Shown piece after piece: positions 1 to 10,839 of a stretch of DNA of 64,000 nucleotides. The first letter of the stretch is position 1; each line of letters opens with the position of its first letter. A program made the translations under genes and the position numbers. The DNA is taken from assembly GCA_028551475.1 (NCBI GenBank), contig CM052361.1, positions 14,660,774 through 14,724,773 on the forward strand. The letters run 5' to 3'. The notes beneath the pieces were generated by a model that saw only the letters and a list, made by a program, of their open reading frames with translations, was not told the origin of the DNA and searched no databases. The stretch is from Casuarina equisetifolia. Taxonomy: Eukaryota > Streptophyta > Magnoliopsida > Fagales > Casuarinaceae.

Positions 1-221
1 TACCATTAAAGCAGCCCAAGCGAGACTTATTATATCCATGTGAATTATATCCTCTATGTCTATAAATATGAAAAATAGGAAGGAATTATTCCAGTATTGT
101 TCACTAATCAATTATGTTCATTAATATTCATTACTAATAATAGTGGAATCCTTGGCACAGAGTCAAAGGGGGATTCTGACCCCGTTGATGAAACAATCCA
201 ATAAACTCAAAATTCTAAGAG
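1..221 (-). other. petN: Nuclear plastid DNA (petN 5' end and upstream spacer)
   Basis: Read on the minus strand, the first 41 bases encode MDIISLAWAALMV, the start of plastid PetN (cytochrome b6/f subunit VIII, usually MDIVSLAWAALMV). The coding part runs off the window edge, so its extent is unknown. Upstream of it (about 42-221) is sequence I recognise as the plastid spacer before petN, including the stretch CTTTGACTCTGTGCC. It directly abuts DNA from the inverted-repeat region of the plastome, which is not its plastid neighbour. The setting is nuclear repeats, so this is transferred plastid DNA and not a working gene. Recognition is from memory of plastomes; the exact left junction is unseen. 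Confidence 0.8.
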
Positions 222-771
222 GTGCTCGAGAGATAGCTATCCATATACTGATAAGGGATGTATGGATTCTCAAGAAGAGAGAAGCCATGGTGGTCCCCCC
301 CAGACCGCCCAAATCCCATGAGTGAACATAAAGTTGGATCTACATTGGATCTCACCTGAATCACCCCATCTATCCTCCTGAAGGGAAGTACGCCATACTA
401 ATGTGCCTTGGATGATCCTCATCTTAGGGTCAGGCGCTAATGAGCACATTGAACTATCCATGTGGCTGAGAGCCCTCACAGCCCAGGCACAACGATGCAA
501 TTATCAGGGGCCCACCCTACCACTGAGCTAATAGCCCGTCGTGTAAGCCTCTCGCCGGGGCTTGCTATGCCAAAAGTAAGAGAAACCCCATCCCTCTCTT
601 TCTTTTTCTCGTCCCCATGTCACCACACGAGGACATAAAAAAATGGATCCTATCAACTTATTCCGACCTAGGAAAATAAGCTCATGAGCTTAGTCTTACT
701 TCACCGTTGAGAAACAAAAGAAGACTTCCATCTCCAAGTTTAACCCAGACGTAGCTCGCTTCTTTTTAGGT
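222..771 (-). other. Nuclear plastid DNA (16S rRNA-trnI spacer, trnI 5' exon, intron start)
   Basis: On the minus strand this reads, from 771 downward, the plastid spacer between 16S rRNA and trnI-GAU, the 5' exon of trnI at 501-537, and the first part of its group II intron down to about 222. The block is close to plastid sequence with scattered substitutions, for example AGGGTGGGCC where plastids have AGAGCGCGCC. Compared with plastomes as I remember them, a few tens of bases of the intron seem to be missing near 380. It stops abruptly at the petN piece on one side and at an LTR start (775) on the other. Confidence 0.85.
501..537 (-). pseudogene. trnI-GAU: trnI-GAU 5' exon fragment of plastid origin
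   Basis: Thirty-seven bases on the minus strand, GGGCTATTAGCTCAGTGG onward to the anticodon GAT and AA, match the 5' half of plastid tRNA-Ile(GAU). The 3' exon is absent, because the intron is cut at about 222 and joined to petN DNA, so no tRNA can be made here. The D arm is intact and the acceptor/D region carries changes relative to plastids. Confidence 0.85.
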
Positions 772-774
772 GTG

Positions 775-1101
775 TGATAACTCTATTTTTACAGAGTGAT
801 TTTAATTATTTTAGGATATAAATAATACAAGTTTTACAAGATAATATTTAAGTTTTTATATATTTATGTAAATTTGTGTTATTTATGTAGCAAACTCCAA
901 AAGAGCAAAAAGAAGAAGAAAAAGAAAGAAAAAGAAGTCAAAAGAAGAAAAGAGGAGGCAACGTGTAAAGTAGCAAAAAGAGGAGGAAAAGGACAAAAAG
1001 GACAAGAAAGAAAATAAAGAAAAATGGGCAAAGATTGATATATTTCTTATCATTATATTATTTATTTGACACGTTCACTTGTATTTAAAATTCACTAAAT
1101 A
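775..1101 (+). mobile_element. LTR fragment, same family as the solo LTRs at 57,706-60,580
   Basis: It begins TGATAACTCTATTTTTACAG, the same terminus as the LTRs ending at 60,288 and 60,580 (there on the minus strand). It shares the block around TTATTTATGTAG and ends with the same tail, TTCACTTGTATTTAAAATTC. It is much shorter (about 330 bp against 1.25-1.6 kb), with purine-rich GAAGAAGAAAAAG sequence in the middle. It is a decayed LTR, probably of a Ty3/gypsy-type element; the family assignment is an inference. It starts within a few bases of the end of the plastid block. Confidence 0.6.
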
Positions 1102-1275
1102 GTCACATAAACCATATGGTATATGTTTATCTATATTAATTTATAGTTATACTTTATAAGAAGCAATTGTATGTCATTTCTTGTTGGTCTTTACCATACA
1201 AATCAAATCATCTAAATGGTAACTAATCACTTAAATTTGTACACACATTTGGTAGTGTAAATTTAAAACCCCAAT
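1102..1275 (-). mobile_element. Inverted piece of the same LTR family
   Basis: From about 1,102 the sequence matches 59,460-59,640 and 58,140-58,270 in direct orientation (shared blocks TATGGTATATG, TTACAAGAAGCAACT-like, GGTAGCTAATCA-like). The preceding block at 775-1,101 matches the same elements in the opposite orientation. So two pieces of one LTR family meet here in inverted order. It has no coding content. Confidence 0.55.
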
Positions 1276-1379
1276 TATATTGATTTAGGGGTTTAGAGAT
1301 TAAGGCTTTGTTTGTACTTTCTTGCTTATTATAAAGCCTTTTAGAGTACCTACTTATTAAGTAGACTACTATTGAACTT

Positions 1380-1800
1380 TTGTTCATTTAGCTAGAACTT
1401 GTTTAGGTTGTTATTGTTTTAGCAATTTCCCTCACAAATTTGTATCTTAAGGAAGTTGCTTGAACTACATAAACTTATAAAAGCCTTAAAGCTATGAATT
1501 GCAATGAAGTTGTTTGTTGAGACACACATTAAAGTTGTAGTCTTTTAGTGGAAGGGTTGTAAGTATAGAAAAATGTTTTCCCTTGAAGGAGTAAAGTAAA
1601 CTTTAACCAATTAGGTTAAAGGAAGAAAATGGTGGAGATAGGTGGTGTAGAAGTCTTGGGCTTAACCACTATGAAAAATTGCATGTCTTTTGTGTGCTGC
1701 CTTTTTTGTTTTTTGTTTTTAGTTTTTATAACAATTTAGAACTTCAAGAAGGAGTTACTGCACATACTATATTAACCACATGATTATACGGTAAAGAATC
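1380..1800 (+). mobile_element. Probable copia-type LTR remnant
   Basis: The stretch contains the signature string of many plant copia LTR 3' parts: a run like ACCAATTAGGTTAAAGGAAG, then TGGGCTTAACCACTATGAAAAATT and a nearby GTGTGCTGCC. No matching second LTR or target duplication was found nearby. Bases 1,800-2,250 around it hold nothing I recognise. Confidence 0.35.
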
Positions 1801-2249
1801 AATTTCTTCTTTACTCTTTCATGTACATTGCAATCTTATAAAAGTGATTGCATTAAAGCCTACTTATGTTGAAAAATTTATCATTTAAGATTTAGAAAAT
1901 TGTATTTTGTTAAAGTAACAAAATCTTTCCAATAGGATCAACTTAAAACATGAAGTAAATATTTTAGTTTATACTCCACTTATCATGTTACCACACAATA
2001 ATGGATAATATTTAAAGACATATTAAAACATTTTAGCATGTTATATCCATCTTATGACATTTGTCCACATAGTGTTTAGCATTCCTGTCATATAAAAGGA
2101 GTGTTATGCACCATACATTCAAAACATTTCTGGCAAATATACCGAACATTTTAAAAGCTAAGTAGTGATGATTCACAAGTTTATATTATTTATTTCCAAA
2201 TAAGAACATTACGTTTTGTTTAGATATTAATATAAAGGAATACCTATTT

Positions 2250-2890
2250 GTTTTCAACCATGTGCTTTACGCCTTCATTTGTTACAATGCCACCAAGATA
2301 GTTAGAACATCTTTATTCATAACTATAGATATAAATATAGGTACCAGTGCCTTTGATACCAATCTGTTTTTGGGTCAATGAATGTTAGAAGAAAATGTAC
2401 CTTTTGGTACCTTCTTGGCTTTGGATTTATAAGGGTTAGTTACATAAATATAGCCAGAAACTTTACACCACACTTTTACTCTATATGGTCGTCTAACCTT
2501 AACAAGACATGTTTAAGCAATATGACCACAACATTTGCAATATTTATAGCATATTTTATTTTCTATATAGATTTTAGATTTATCAAAAAATGTCATAGAA
2601 CTTTTAGTAGAAGTTTTTGATTTATATCCTAAACCATCGTTATTACATACCTTTACTATGAATGTACTATCTTTTCTCATATGTGATTGATGCCTCATCA
2701 AGAACATTTGCCGTGTATCTACCAAATGTCTAATTGGTTAAGAGGCTCCATACAAGAGTCACCCATAATATTATTTTCTAGCCCCTTAGTTTGATGATTT
2801 TCATTTAGAGTTATTTTCAAAAAATTCCTTTGCACCCAAAAGTGCTACCTTTTGTAAAGAATCAATGAGAGAAGAGATTTTGTGTGTAAA
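2250..2890 (-). mobile_element. Copia (SIRE-like) gag fragment with zinc knuckle
   Basis: On the minus strand, 2,725-2,513 encodes a basic stretch ending CYKYCKCCGHIA, a CCHC zinc-knuckle-like motif of the type found in copia gag. The neighbouring minus-strand sequence carries remnants resembling the linker that follows the knuckle in SIRE-like elements. It is a broken fossil with several disruptions. It does not belong to the pol fragment at 3,260-5,800, because the gag and pol order would be wrong for a single minus-strand element. Confidence 0.45.
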
Positions 2891-3259
2891 CTCTTGTTTG
2901 TTGATAAACAAGACAAACTATTATAGCAAGATGGGAGAAAATTATTCCCATGATGATTTAAATGAAATACAAAGGCCACCTATATATATACACACAAATG
3001 AGTACAAAGAAAAAGGGAAAACAAAACTTTTATATGCTACACACTAGTTTGTCATGTCCACATGTTAAGGTTTCATAAAAAAGGAAGGTGTGGTTGTATC
3101 TCCCTTGTGTGATCCACAAGCATGTAATTAGCTTGCAATGTAAAGCAAGTAACCTTGCACATCTATTCTCTCTCTCTTCTCCCTATTGCGCCCCTTACCC
3201 CCCCTCCCCTTTAAGTATGTGGTTGATATGAATTGATGACACCAAACTTGTAATGGAGA
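2891..3259. other. Unassigned spacer between retroelement pieces
   Basis: AT-rich sequence with a pyrimidine-rich patch at about 3,163-3,215 (TCTCTCTC followed by CCCC runs). No gene, LTR end or RNA gene was recognised. Confidence 0.4.
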
Positions 3260-5800
3260 TGTTGTGTTGATTTACTCCTAAAACTTGGTTAACATGTTTG
3301 TTGGCTGATCCTTAGTCCCAACATGATTACTTTTTACCATGCATGTCAAATCTTTTCATATATGAAATGCCAATTTACATTGATGTGTTTAATGCGTTGG
3401 TGAACAACGGGTTTGACTATAGCTCCATGGTGACTTTCTTATCTTAGTAGAAAGTCATCAGGCAAGGATGTTGAGCTCCATTCTCCAAAGAGTCCTAAAA
3501 ACTTTAAGATTTTGGAAGATGTGATTGCTATTGTTTCTTGTTTTTCCATAAGATCAATGCATCACCATCACAAAATCTCATGAGTGATTTCCTACCCATT
3601 TTGCATGTAGTATAGTTAGAACACAATAAGCTCACATTTCATAGCTACCTAAAGAATGAATAAGTAGAATTGTGCCAAGACAACTTTTTAAATTTCTTAC
3701 TAGTCAAATATTTACTTCCTAATGAGACTTCTTGGGTGAATTCATAAGTTAAGCTAGATTATAAATTGTTTAAGAAATGTTAGGCCTTATCACATTGAGA
3801 TAATTCAACTTGCTAATAAGTTGTTGGTACTTCAAGGAGTCCCACAATAGTGAGTCATCATCTCAGTGCACCAAAGCCCCTCGATCTTTCTTAATTATAG
3901 TTAAACATTAAGTTGGTATCTATGGGGTTGTCAATTGCTTTAACTCTCCCAAGTCTCATCTCATTTATCAACTCAAGTATGTATTTATGCTAACTCAAGT
4001 GAATACCTTTATCATCTTTAAGGACTTCAATCCTAAGAAAAAAAGTTAAGATCTCTCAAATCCTTGATATGGAAGATTTAATACAAGTGCATTTTCAGTT
4101 CTTTAATTCTATTAGTGTCACTATCAGTGATGAGGATCTTATTTACATGAATCATCAGTATGACTATTAAGTTACCTCATTTCTTAATGAAGAGTGAAGT
4201 GTCATGCATGGATTATTGGTATTCAACTGCTAGCAATGCCTCAGTGAATTTTGCATGCCATTGCCTTGCTACCTATGTTAGCCTATATGGAGACCTTTTT
4301 TACTCATAAACTTTCTTACTTTTCTCATTTGGATTCAAGCTAAAAATCACATGTAAACTTTCTCATTCAGGTCTCCTTGTGAGAAGGCATTATTGATGTT
4401 CATTTGATGAATGTCATATTAATTTTGAGCCACTAATGAAAAAGCACATTTAAGTATAACATGTTTCACAACTAGTGCAAAAATCTCATGGTAATCAACC
4501 CCTTCTTTCGAATTATATTCCTTCACCACTAATCTTGCCTTGTATCTTTCCACTATTCCATTAGCATTATACTTGATTTTATAAACCCACTTATAACCTA
4601 TAGGCATCCACCCATGTGGTTGCTCTACAATCTCTAAGTATCATTTGCCTCCAATGCTTTGGTCTCTTGTTTCATGGTCTCTTACATCTAAGATCATTAA
4701 TAGTCTCATGGTGATAGATTGGTTTGTTGTCAATTAAAATAGATGCAATAAAATGTTGGCTGTTAACTAGAAAGTGGTCATATAAGATTTAGGCTGAGAA
4801 ATGGTATTTAGACAATCCATTTTTTATGACATTAATGGTGAGGCATATGTAGTCATTTGACCAAAGTGGTGGTTAAGTTTCCTTTGTGGATCATCCATGA
4901 ACTATTTGGAGTTGAATCTTAGGTGGCTTATCCAATGATAAAAATGATGTCTTCAATATTTTTATTGGAGAATACATCATGAGAATTAACTAATAGTGGT
5001 AAAGGTATAGAAGTACAATTAGGTTGTAATGTGGGTGTAATGGTTGGCTTAGGATGGTGACTAGTAGAAGCTTTAGCAATGGGTAATAATTAAGATGGCT
5101 TAAGTAGGGGCTCAAGATGATATTGTGCTTTTGATACCTTGCAACTAGTTCAATCAAAGGTACCTACAAAGAAGAATGTGAACTGGGCTCTACTGATGGA
5201 GAAAAAAAAGCATTCTTATAAAACCATACATCCTAACTCGTAAAGAATTTATATCTTTCAACATCATAGAGTTTATACCCCTTGTTGCATTTTTCATTTG
5301 ATGGTCGTTTGGGTGCCATGGTCCTAGTGGAATCATTCGATTACCATGCTAATATGGGCTTAAGTAGAGTCAATTCCAGTCTGTATTTTTTGGCATCACT
5401 ATTATAAAACTTTCTAACTTCTTACTTTAAGCCTTTTACATGTATTTCTTCCAATAAACCCCGTAAGTATTGCCAACATCAATAAAAATATTTGAGTCAT
5501 AACACCTCTCATCCTTTTCCTATGTCTTATTTGTTTGCTAGCCAAACTATCACATACTAGATTTCAAGATAATCATTCTCAAGCTAAGTATTTTATTTTT
5601 TTTAATTTCATTATGATATTTGGTTGGATCTTCCTTATGCAAACCAATGTTAAGTCTGCACTCACTTAGTTTATCACTCTCATTCATAACTAATATGGTC
5701 TCTTCATTAGACATATTCACACTGATAAAACACATGATTTTGTCAATCGTAGGTGCACTTTCCTCTCCCTCTTTCAAGGTATCTACATGAAAACTTTTAT
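3260..5800 (-). mobile_element. Copia pol fragment (integrase end, reverse transcriptase)
   Basis: On the minus strand 4,607-4,419 encodes [14 protein letters not shown] and [12 protein letters not shown], the start of the copia reverse transcriptase domain ([27 protein letters not shown] type). At about 5,300-5,210 the minus strand resembles the copia integrase C-terminal motif (GYKLYDVE-RYKF, then DVWFYKNAFF). Integrase lies upstream of reverse transcriptase in the reading direction, as in Ty1/copia. The element is old and carries many breaks; no paired LTRs were identified, so the limits are approximate. Confidence 0.7.
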
Positions 5801-5992
5801 ATTTAGCTATATGGTGAGGGAAACAATAATTAACTTTAATTTTTCATATATTTAAATTTTTTGAGTACAAGGTAAAATTCATACGTAAATGACTTTTATA
5901 TGTATATGAGCACGTTACATTTTTCTGAGGAAAAAATGAAATCATGAAAACTAGTTGGGAAAAGTAACAAATAGCCTAGCGTACAACGGATT

Positions 5993-7572
5993 TTAGTTTG
6001 TTGCATCAGAAGGCTCGCAATATTTGGTCATCAGATAAGCCCCAAGAGCGGCCCTGACAGCGAGCGCCGTCAAGATTTTGACGGCTGTGTCTATGCTCAC
6101 TCTCGTATTCCAAGGGGAACTCTTTCTGCCAAGTCGTTGAAGTTTCATGAGCCAAGGAACTTTCTTTGGCATCGTTATGTAAACAACCCCATTTGAAAAC
6201 TGGGCACGTATTTGGTGTGAAGAGTGTTTACTCGAAATATGGATTTTCTTCGAAAAGCATTTCCATGTGTTCCCATGCAGAGGTCTTTCTCCTTCAATTG
6301 TCATGGACCTCCCCATGCAGTCGATATGGGCCTTCACTTGCTCGCTTTTGAATCCTACAAACATAACATGAAAACTTATTTACCCTGTAAAAATGAAGGA
6401 TTTGTCATAGCTAAGAACTTGTGATTGCAAAACTATGCGTACTACATGACATCCCGGTTTGAAAATGTTTGCTATGTTGCATGGAGCCGTACACATTTTC
6501 CCAACTCGATAAAATATCACCCATTTGTTGATAGTATTTGTTCATTGTGTTTTAGATTAGGATTGTAAATGAATCGAGCAAACATTTAGATCTCAACTTG
6601 AGTTTGATTTGGTTATTAAATAAATTAACTTTGAGCTAAATTTAAACTGCTTATTGAGCGTGCCAAAATCGTATAAAGTCGGTTCCTCAAATGTCCCTGT
6701 ATGTTAAGTCCTATTATTTTATTCGTATTATTTTATAATCTTGTAGGCTTTGCAATAAAAGACATGTTATGTACTTGAGCAATAAAAGGGATTTCCTTAA
6801 TGCAATAATTATAACTTCAATCATTATGTTTGAGATCTTGATATATGTATTTGTGTGACAATATGATAGATGCATGTGCATAGATATTTATGTAAGATAT
6901 TCATATCTAAGTTGAGATTACATTGCTAAAATTATGAATAAGATTATAAGATAGAATATGAATAATTTAAGTATAAAAAAGGTTTTAGGTGCTGTCTAAT
7001 AGACAAAAAATTTTGAGAAGTAAATGTTTAAAATTTTGAAATGCCAATTAATATTTCATGTTAATTAAAATAATAAAATCTTGATAAGAACATAAATAAT
7101 TAATTTTTAGTGTTTACTTAATAGAAAGACTATGATATTTACCTTAATTAACTAATTAATTGAGTAATGCAAACTTGAGTTCATTTAAAAGATAAAAGAG
7201 TTAAATTAAAACATTACTTAACTTGAAATCAAATCAAACTTGACTAATGTTTTAGATAAAATCAAATAAACCAAACTTGGACATTGAACACTTCAAGCAT
7301 ATCCCTAATTCAACACAGAAAAACGCTGTAATTCAAGTCATTTTCTATTTTCTTTTGTTTTTAGATAAAATGTCTACTACCCTCCCACCCTACCTCACCT
7401 CTTCCCCTTCCCTTTCGCTCTCTTTTTCCCTCTACACGTATATAGGGATAGAAAAAGTACCCAGGAGATTGACATCAAGACGGTCTTCTTTCTCCCCTTT
7501 AATCCACTTGCAATAGGGCTCGAATTCAATGTAAGATCGTATTGAAGCTGCCTTTCCTTTGTCACTTCCCAT
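5993..7572 (-). CDS. RTM2-like membrane-anchored alpha-crystallin (HSP20) protein, copy A
   Basis: Two exons: 7,572-7,461 and 6,354-5,993, with a GT-AG intron of 1,106 bp, giving 157 residues. Exon 1 starts MGSDKGKA and carries IEFEPYCKW, the beginning of an alpha-crystallin domain. The intron splits the conserved glycine of the LPGF motif (here LLGF). Exon 2 continues FKSEQVKAHIDCMGRSMTIE, then GERP and VYITMPKK, the usual beta-strand order. The C-terminus has a hydrophobic segment, ILTALAVRAALGAYL, suggesting a tail anchor. This layout matches plant RTM2-like proteins (restricted TEV movement 2 and relatives), which are small HSP-like and membrane-attached; RTM2 acts in phloem against potyvirus movement, but the role of this copy is unknown. 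An in-frame upstream ATG at 7,638 would add 22 residues. The gene lies in the left arm of an inverted duplication; its mate is at 13,615-14,520. The Leu in place of the motif Pro is unusual. The exon model is my inference from splice sites and paralogue agreement. Confidence 0.75.
6395..7040. other. Extra segment in the copy A intron
   Basis: The intron of copy A matches that of the copy at 13,615 on both sides (from about 7,270 to 7,040 and from about 6,395 to 6,355). The roughly 640 bases between have no counterpart in the other copy. The segment is AT-rich, with no coding sequence or clear terminal repeats. Either it was inserted here or it was lost from the right arm; this cannot be decided from the window. 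Confidence 0.6.
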
Positions 7573-8012
7573 AAAGCTTCTGCTTTCCCCTCCTCTTTTC
7601 TCGAAGACTATTGGGTAGATAATTGTAGAATCCTTCATTGAGCTGTGATATCTGTTGATCTATATACTTCTGTTTCCTCTCTTCTTGCAAAGGCAATAAA
7701 AGAGAATCAATCTTTTTCTTGGTTAAGTTCCCAAGCGTGTTGGCTTGCTTTGTGTCTTTGGGTACTAAACTTTTAGCTATGGGTGATCCCTTGCCTCGGC
7801 ACCAAATGCCGCTTCTGGGTTTCTTGTTAAGCCGGTAAAGTCAAGATGAAATAGGATCCTTTTCTTAGGAGCATAAAAAATGCCCGGGTTGATGAAAGAT
7901 GACTTAGTTTGAGAGTGATATATTTTGAAGTCTTTCCATTTAACACCTGCGTTTCTAAAGCATAATTGCTAAGAAGATAGAAGAGCATGGAATCCCAAGC
8001 ATAAAAAGAACT

Positions 8013-8982
8013 CCTGCTTTGGACAGCTCAATGAAGGAAATCAGTGCCAATCTCTTGTTTCCTTCCCGACAGAACGAATTCGTTCCTTTCAATTGTCAGA
8101 ATGATTTCCTTTCTCAGCATATTCTAAACAATCAGCAGTCATCCAAACTCAGAAACTTAAACAGCTATTGACGTGGCAGCGCTGTTCATTTGATTCAAAC
8201 AAGCAAGTTTAGGTTATCCCTTTCAAAGACTGTAAGGCTACGCTTTAAAGAGATTGAACAGTAAGGACAAAGTTTGTAACCTATGGATGGACGTGTTAAA
8301 AGTCGAGAACGTAATGGTGTTCCATTTAACAGCTACTCCTATTTCATTCCAAGAGTAAAATCCTTATGACTGACTGATTTTTGAAGATAATTCTCCAACT
8401 TTGGTCGTTGGTAATTTTTTCAGCTGTTCATATTGTCATTGAAAGTTGATAATTGGTAGATTACGTTCACAAATGTTCCAGAATTCACTATCCCTTCCCA
8501 CTGGATACAACATTGCATAAGACGGCATGATATCCTAGCCAATTATATCAAGTTATTGTCATTTTGCATTTATGTGTGCAATAAAATTACAAATCTCATA
8601 AACTTTTAGGAGCATTTTCAGGACAAAAGGACCGGCATAAGAATTTAACTTTAGAAATATTTTCAGGAATAAACATCCCAGAATTTAATTCTGCGACTGT
8701 TCTATAAGACCGACTAATCCAATTATTTTCCATTTATCATTCGGGAAACTCCTCTGGTTCATAAACAATTCCTTTGCGCCAATAATATGTCCTTTTGAAG
8801 TTTGTTTTAGCTTCTGGACGTAATTTTGTTCGAGAAGTTTATGAAGTTGATTAAACAAAGAAGAGCTAAGGCAAGCATCTTGCAGAACGTTATATGAAAG
8901 CCTTTGTCCAATATCACTCGTTTTACAGGTGAAAGGAGACAAGAGCCTAAAATATGCAAGCGAGCCAAGACCAACAGGAGGT
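8013..8982. other. Intergenic region between RTM2-like copies A and C
   Basis: It holds the distal upstream region of copy A and the 3' flank of copy C. A minus-strand open stretch of 85 codons at 8,942-8,685 is unrecognised. It lies just downstream of the copy C stop and may be 3' UTR. No promoter element or RNA gene was called. Confidence 0.4.
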
Positions 8983-10270
8983 TCATCTAGTGATATAAGA
9001 AGCCTGGTGATGTTTGTGGGTTACATAAGCTCCAAGAATCACTCCCAGAAGCAGCGCTATCAAGACTTTCAAAGTATTGCCGAATCGAATGTGCTGTAGT
9101 ACAGTCTCCCCAGGATCTTTCTTAGGCATTGTTATATAAAGAATGCCACCGTCGAACCTTTTGTCGATTTGATTTTCCTTGTAACCTGTTGAGACGTCTA
9201 TCTCTTTATATAAACGTTTCCAATTTCTGAAATTTCCATCCAAAGGGCGCTCTCCACTAATTATTATGGTCCCACGATTCTTGGAGTTGATCTCCACTTG
9301 ATCTTTTGCAAAGCCTGAAAGATCAAAGTAAGACAGTATCTTATCCAAAAACAAACAAGGAGACAGCCGAGGAAAAGCGCAGCAAAATATTTCATCTGGA
9401 ATCGTAGTCAGACAAACAGACTGAATTTCCCCATCAATTGGGATATTGGTCATTGGATTTGAGTGTAATCCTTTTACTTCTAATTAGATCCAATTGAGAA
9501 CTAAAATCTGCAGTAAACAGAAATCAGGTTCGATACGGAAAATTTTGAAGTTAATTTTATTGACCATCAATAATTTCTTGAATAGCTATTCTGCCAATAT
9601 AATTTCTACTAATATATGTCGGAGTGGCTGATAACTCATCAATGCTTTCTTTTGTTATATCGTGTGTTTCTACGCATAACATTATTTTGCAGAGAAAATT
9701 TGTCTAACAAAATAAAAGGCATAATTTTACTGAAGAATTTGTTATTGAATATAGCGTGGAGAATCCATCTTGAAAATTTAGAAACAAAACTGGGCCAATG
9801 ACATGGATTTGTATTTATGTTTAATAAAAGGTTTTACATTCTTAGATGAGAATTGAAAATGCCTCACTTAGATCTTTCATGTAATGTCTTAATTTATACT
9901 TAACTACCTTTACCATCCAATACGATTATCTACTTGACCTATCCCATATTGAAGGACGATACTAAATAGGATCGATAAAATGGCCTATTACACCATTAAA
10001 TTTATTTACATTATCAAAAGTATTCTAAAATTATATGTTCCATTAAAGGATTTCAAATGAAAAACAAAAGTGCTAATAACTTCACGAAGAAAAAAAAAAA
10101 ACTCTAGATAGAAAAAGATATCCTGAGGTATTTCTCTTTCTGTCTCATTTCTACCAGAATGAAAAGGATAAAATACCATGAAGATCAATCTCAAGAGTGT
10201 CTTCTTTTTCCTTCTTATGCCACCTGCAGAAGGGTTCGATCTCTTCTTGAATAATAGACTTGGTAGGCAT
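8983..10270 (-). CDS. RTM2-like membrane-anchored alpha-crystallin (HSP20) protein, copy C
   Basis: Two exons: 10,270-10,177 and 9,314-8,983, with a GT-AG intron of 862 bp, giving 141 residues. Exon 1 starts MPTKSIIQEE and contains IEPFCRWHKKEKEDTLEIDL, matching the exon 1 blocks of copies A and B. The intron falls at the same place and phase, inside the glycine codon before FAKDQVEI. Exon 2 has GTIIISGERPLDG and LYITMPKKDPGE, then the hydrophobic segment LKVLIALLLGVILGAYV followed by a short histidine-rich tail. It is the most diverged of the three copies and is not part of the inverted duplication. The shared intron position, length class and tail anchor support one gene family. Function by family: HSP20-like, RTM2-related; this member is uncharacterised. 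The short exon 1 was found by reading for the paralogous motif. Confidence 0.75.
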
Positions 10271-10839
10271 GGAAGATTGATAACACTTTTTCCTTCGGAT
10301 TTTGGATGAGATTATATCGGACTAAGGAGCGTAAAGTTCCCTGTATCTCTTTTTATACCAATGAAAAGAGACATGAAATAGGTGGCATAAAAGGTTCCTT
10401 CTATGTTTACGTTTAAGGAAGAATCATTCCTTGCATTATAATTTCTTACACTTTTTGGTTCCTTTCGCAATCTTCATTCTTGACTTTCTTGATAACCAAA
10501 CTTGTTGTAGAATATGATGTTTTTTGGACAAAACTCAATCATACTTAATAACTTTCGAGTGCATTCCTCTTCTATCCGGATAATTCTTATCTCTTTGATA
10601 TTTTATTGGATTTTAAGCATATACGATAGAATATATCAAGGAATAATGTATACGAAATTACTACATTATTTCTTGAATTTTGATATTTAAGAAATTATTT
10701 ACAATCTTTTATCTTCATCTTTCTATTTCTATAAAGATTTCTTTGCTATCAACTTGATCCGTTTGTTGAGATTCTTATCTTTTTATATTATGCAAACAAA
10801 ACCAAAAAAAATTATACTATCTATTTGAAAAAGGGTACA
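10271..10839. other. Upstream region of copy C
   Basis: AT-rich sequence that should include the promoter of the minus-strand gene ending at 8,983. No convincing TATA box or other motif could be singled out. No coding sequence was seen. Confidence 0.35.

Larger units (their letters stand above)
5990..8012 (-). repeat. Inverted segmental duplication, left arm
   Basis: The minus strand of this block aligns with the plus strand of 13,165-14,520. It covers upstream sequence (ATCCTATTTCATCTT, GGGATCACCCA, TTAGCAATTATGC are shared), exon 1, the outer parts of the intron, and exon 2. The outer edge near 8,012 is judged by eye. The arms are clearly diverged, so the duplication is not recent. The left arm has about 640 bp more intron than the right. 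Confidence 0.75.

Noticed and set aside
143-500. Short open stretches on both strands at the window start
   Set aside because: They overlap plastid spacer, the trnI 5' exon and intron sequence, which does not encode protein.
2378-2620. Plus-strand 80-codon open stretch
   Set aside because: It is antisense to the copia gag zinc-knuckle fragment.
6166-6424. Plus-strand open stretches over the RTM2-like exon 2, and the matching minus-strand ones at 14,122-14,447
   Set aside because: They are antisense shadows of a coding exon; the exon frame shows the alpha-crystallin motifs.
8685-8942. 85-codon minus-strand open stretch downstream of RTM2-like copy C
   Set aside because: No domain, no paralogous match in the other copies, and it sits where a 3' UTR is expected.
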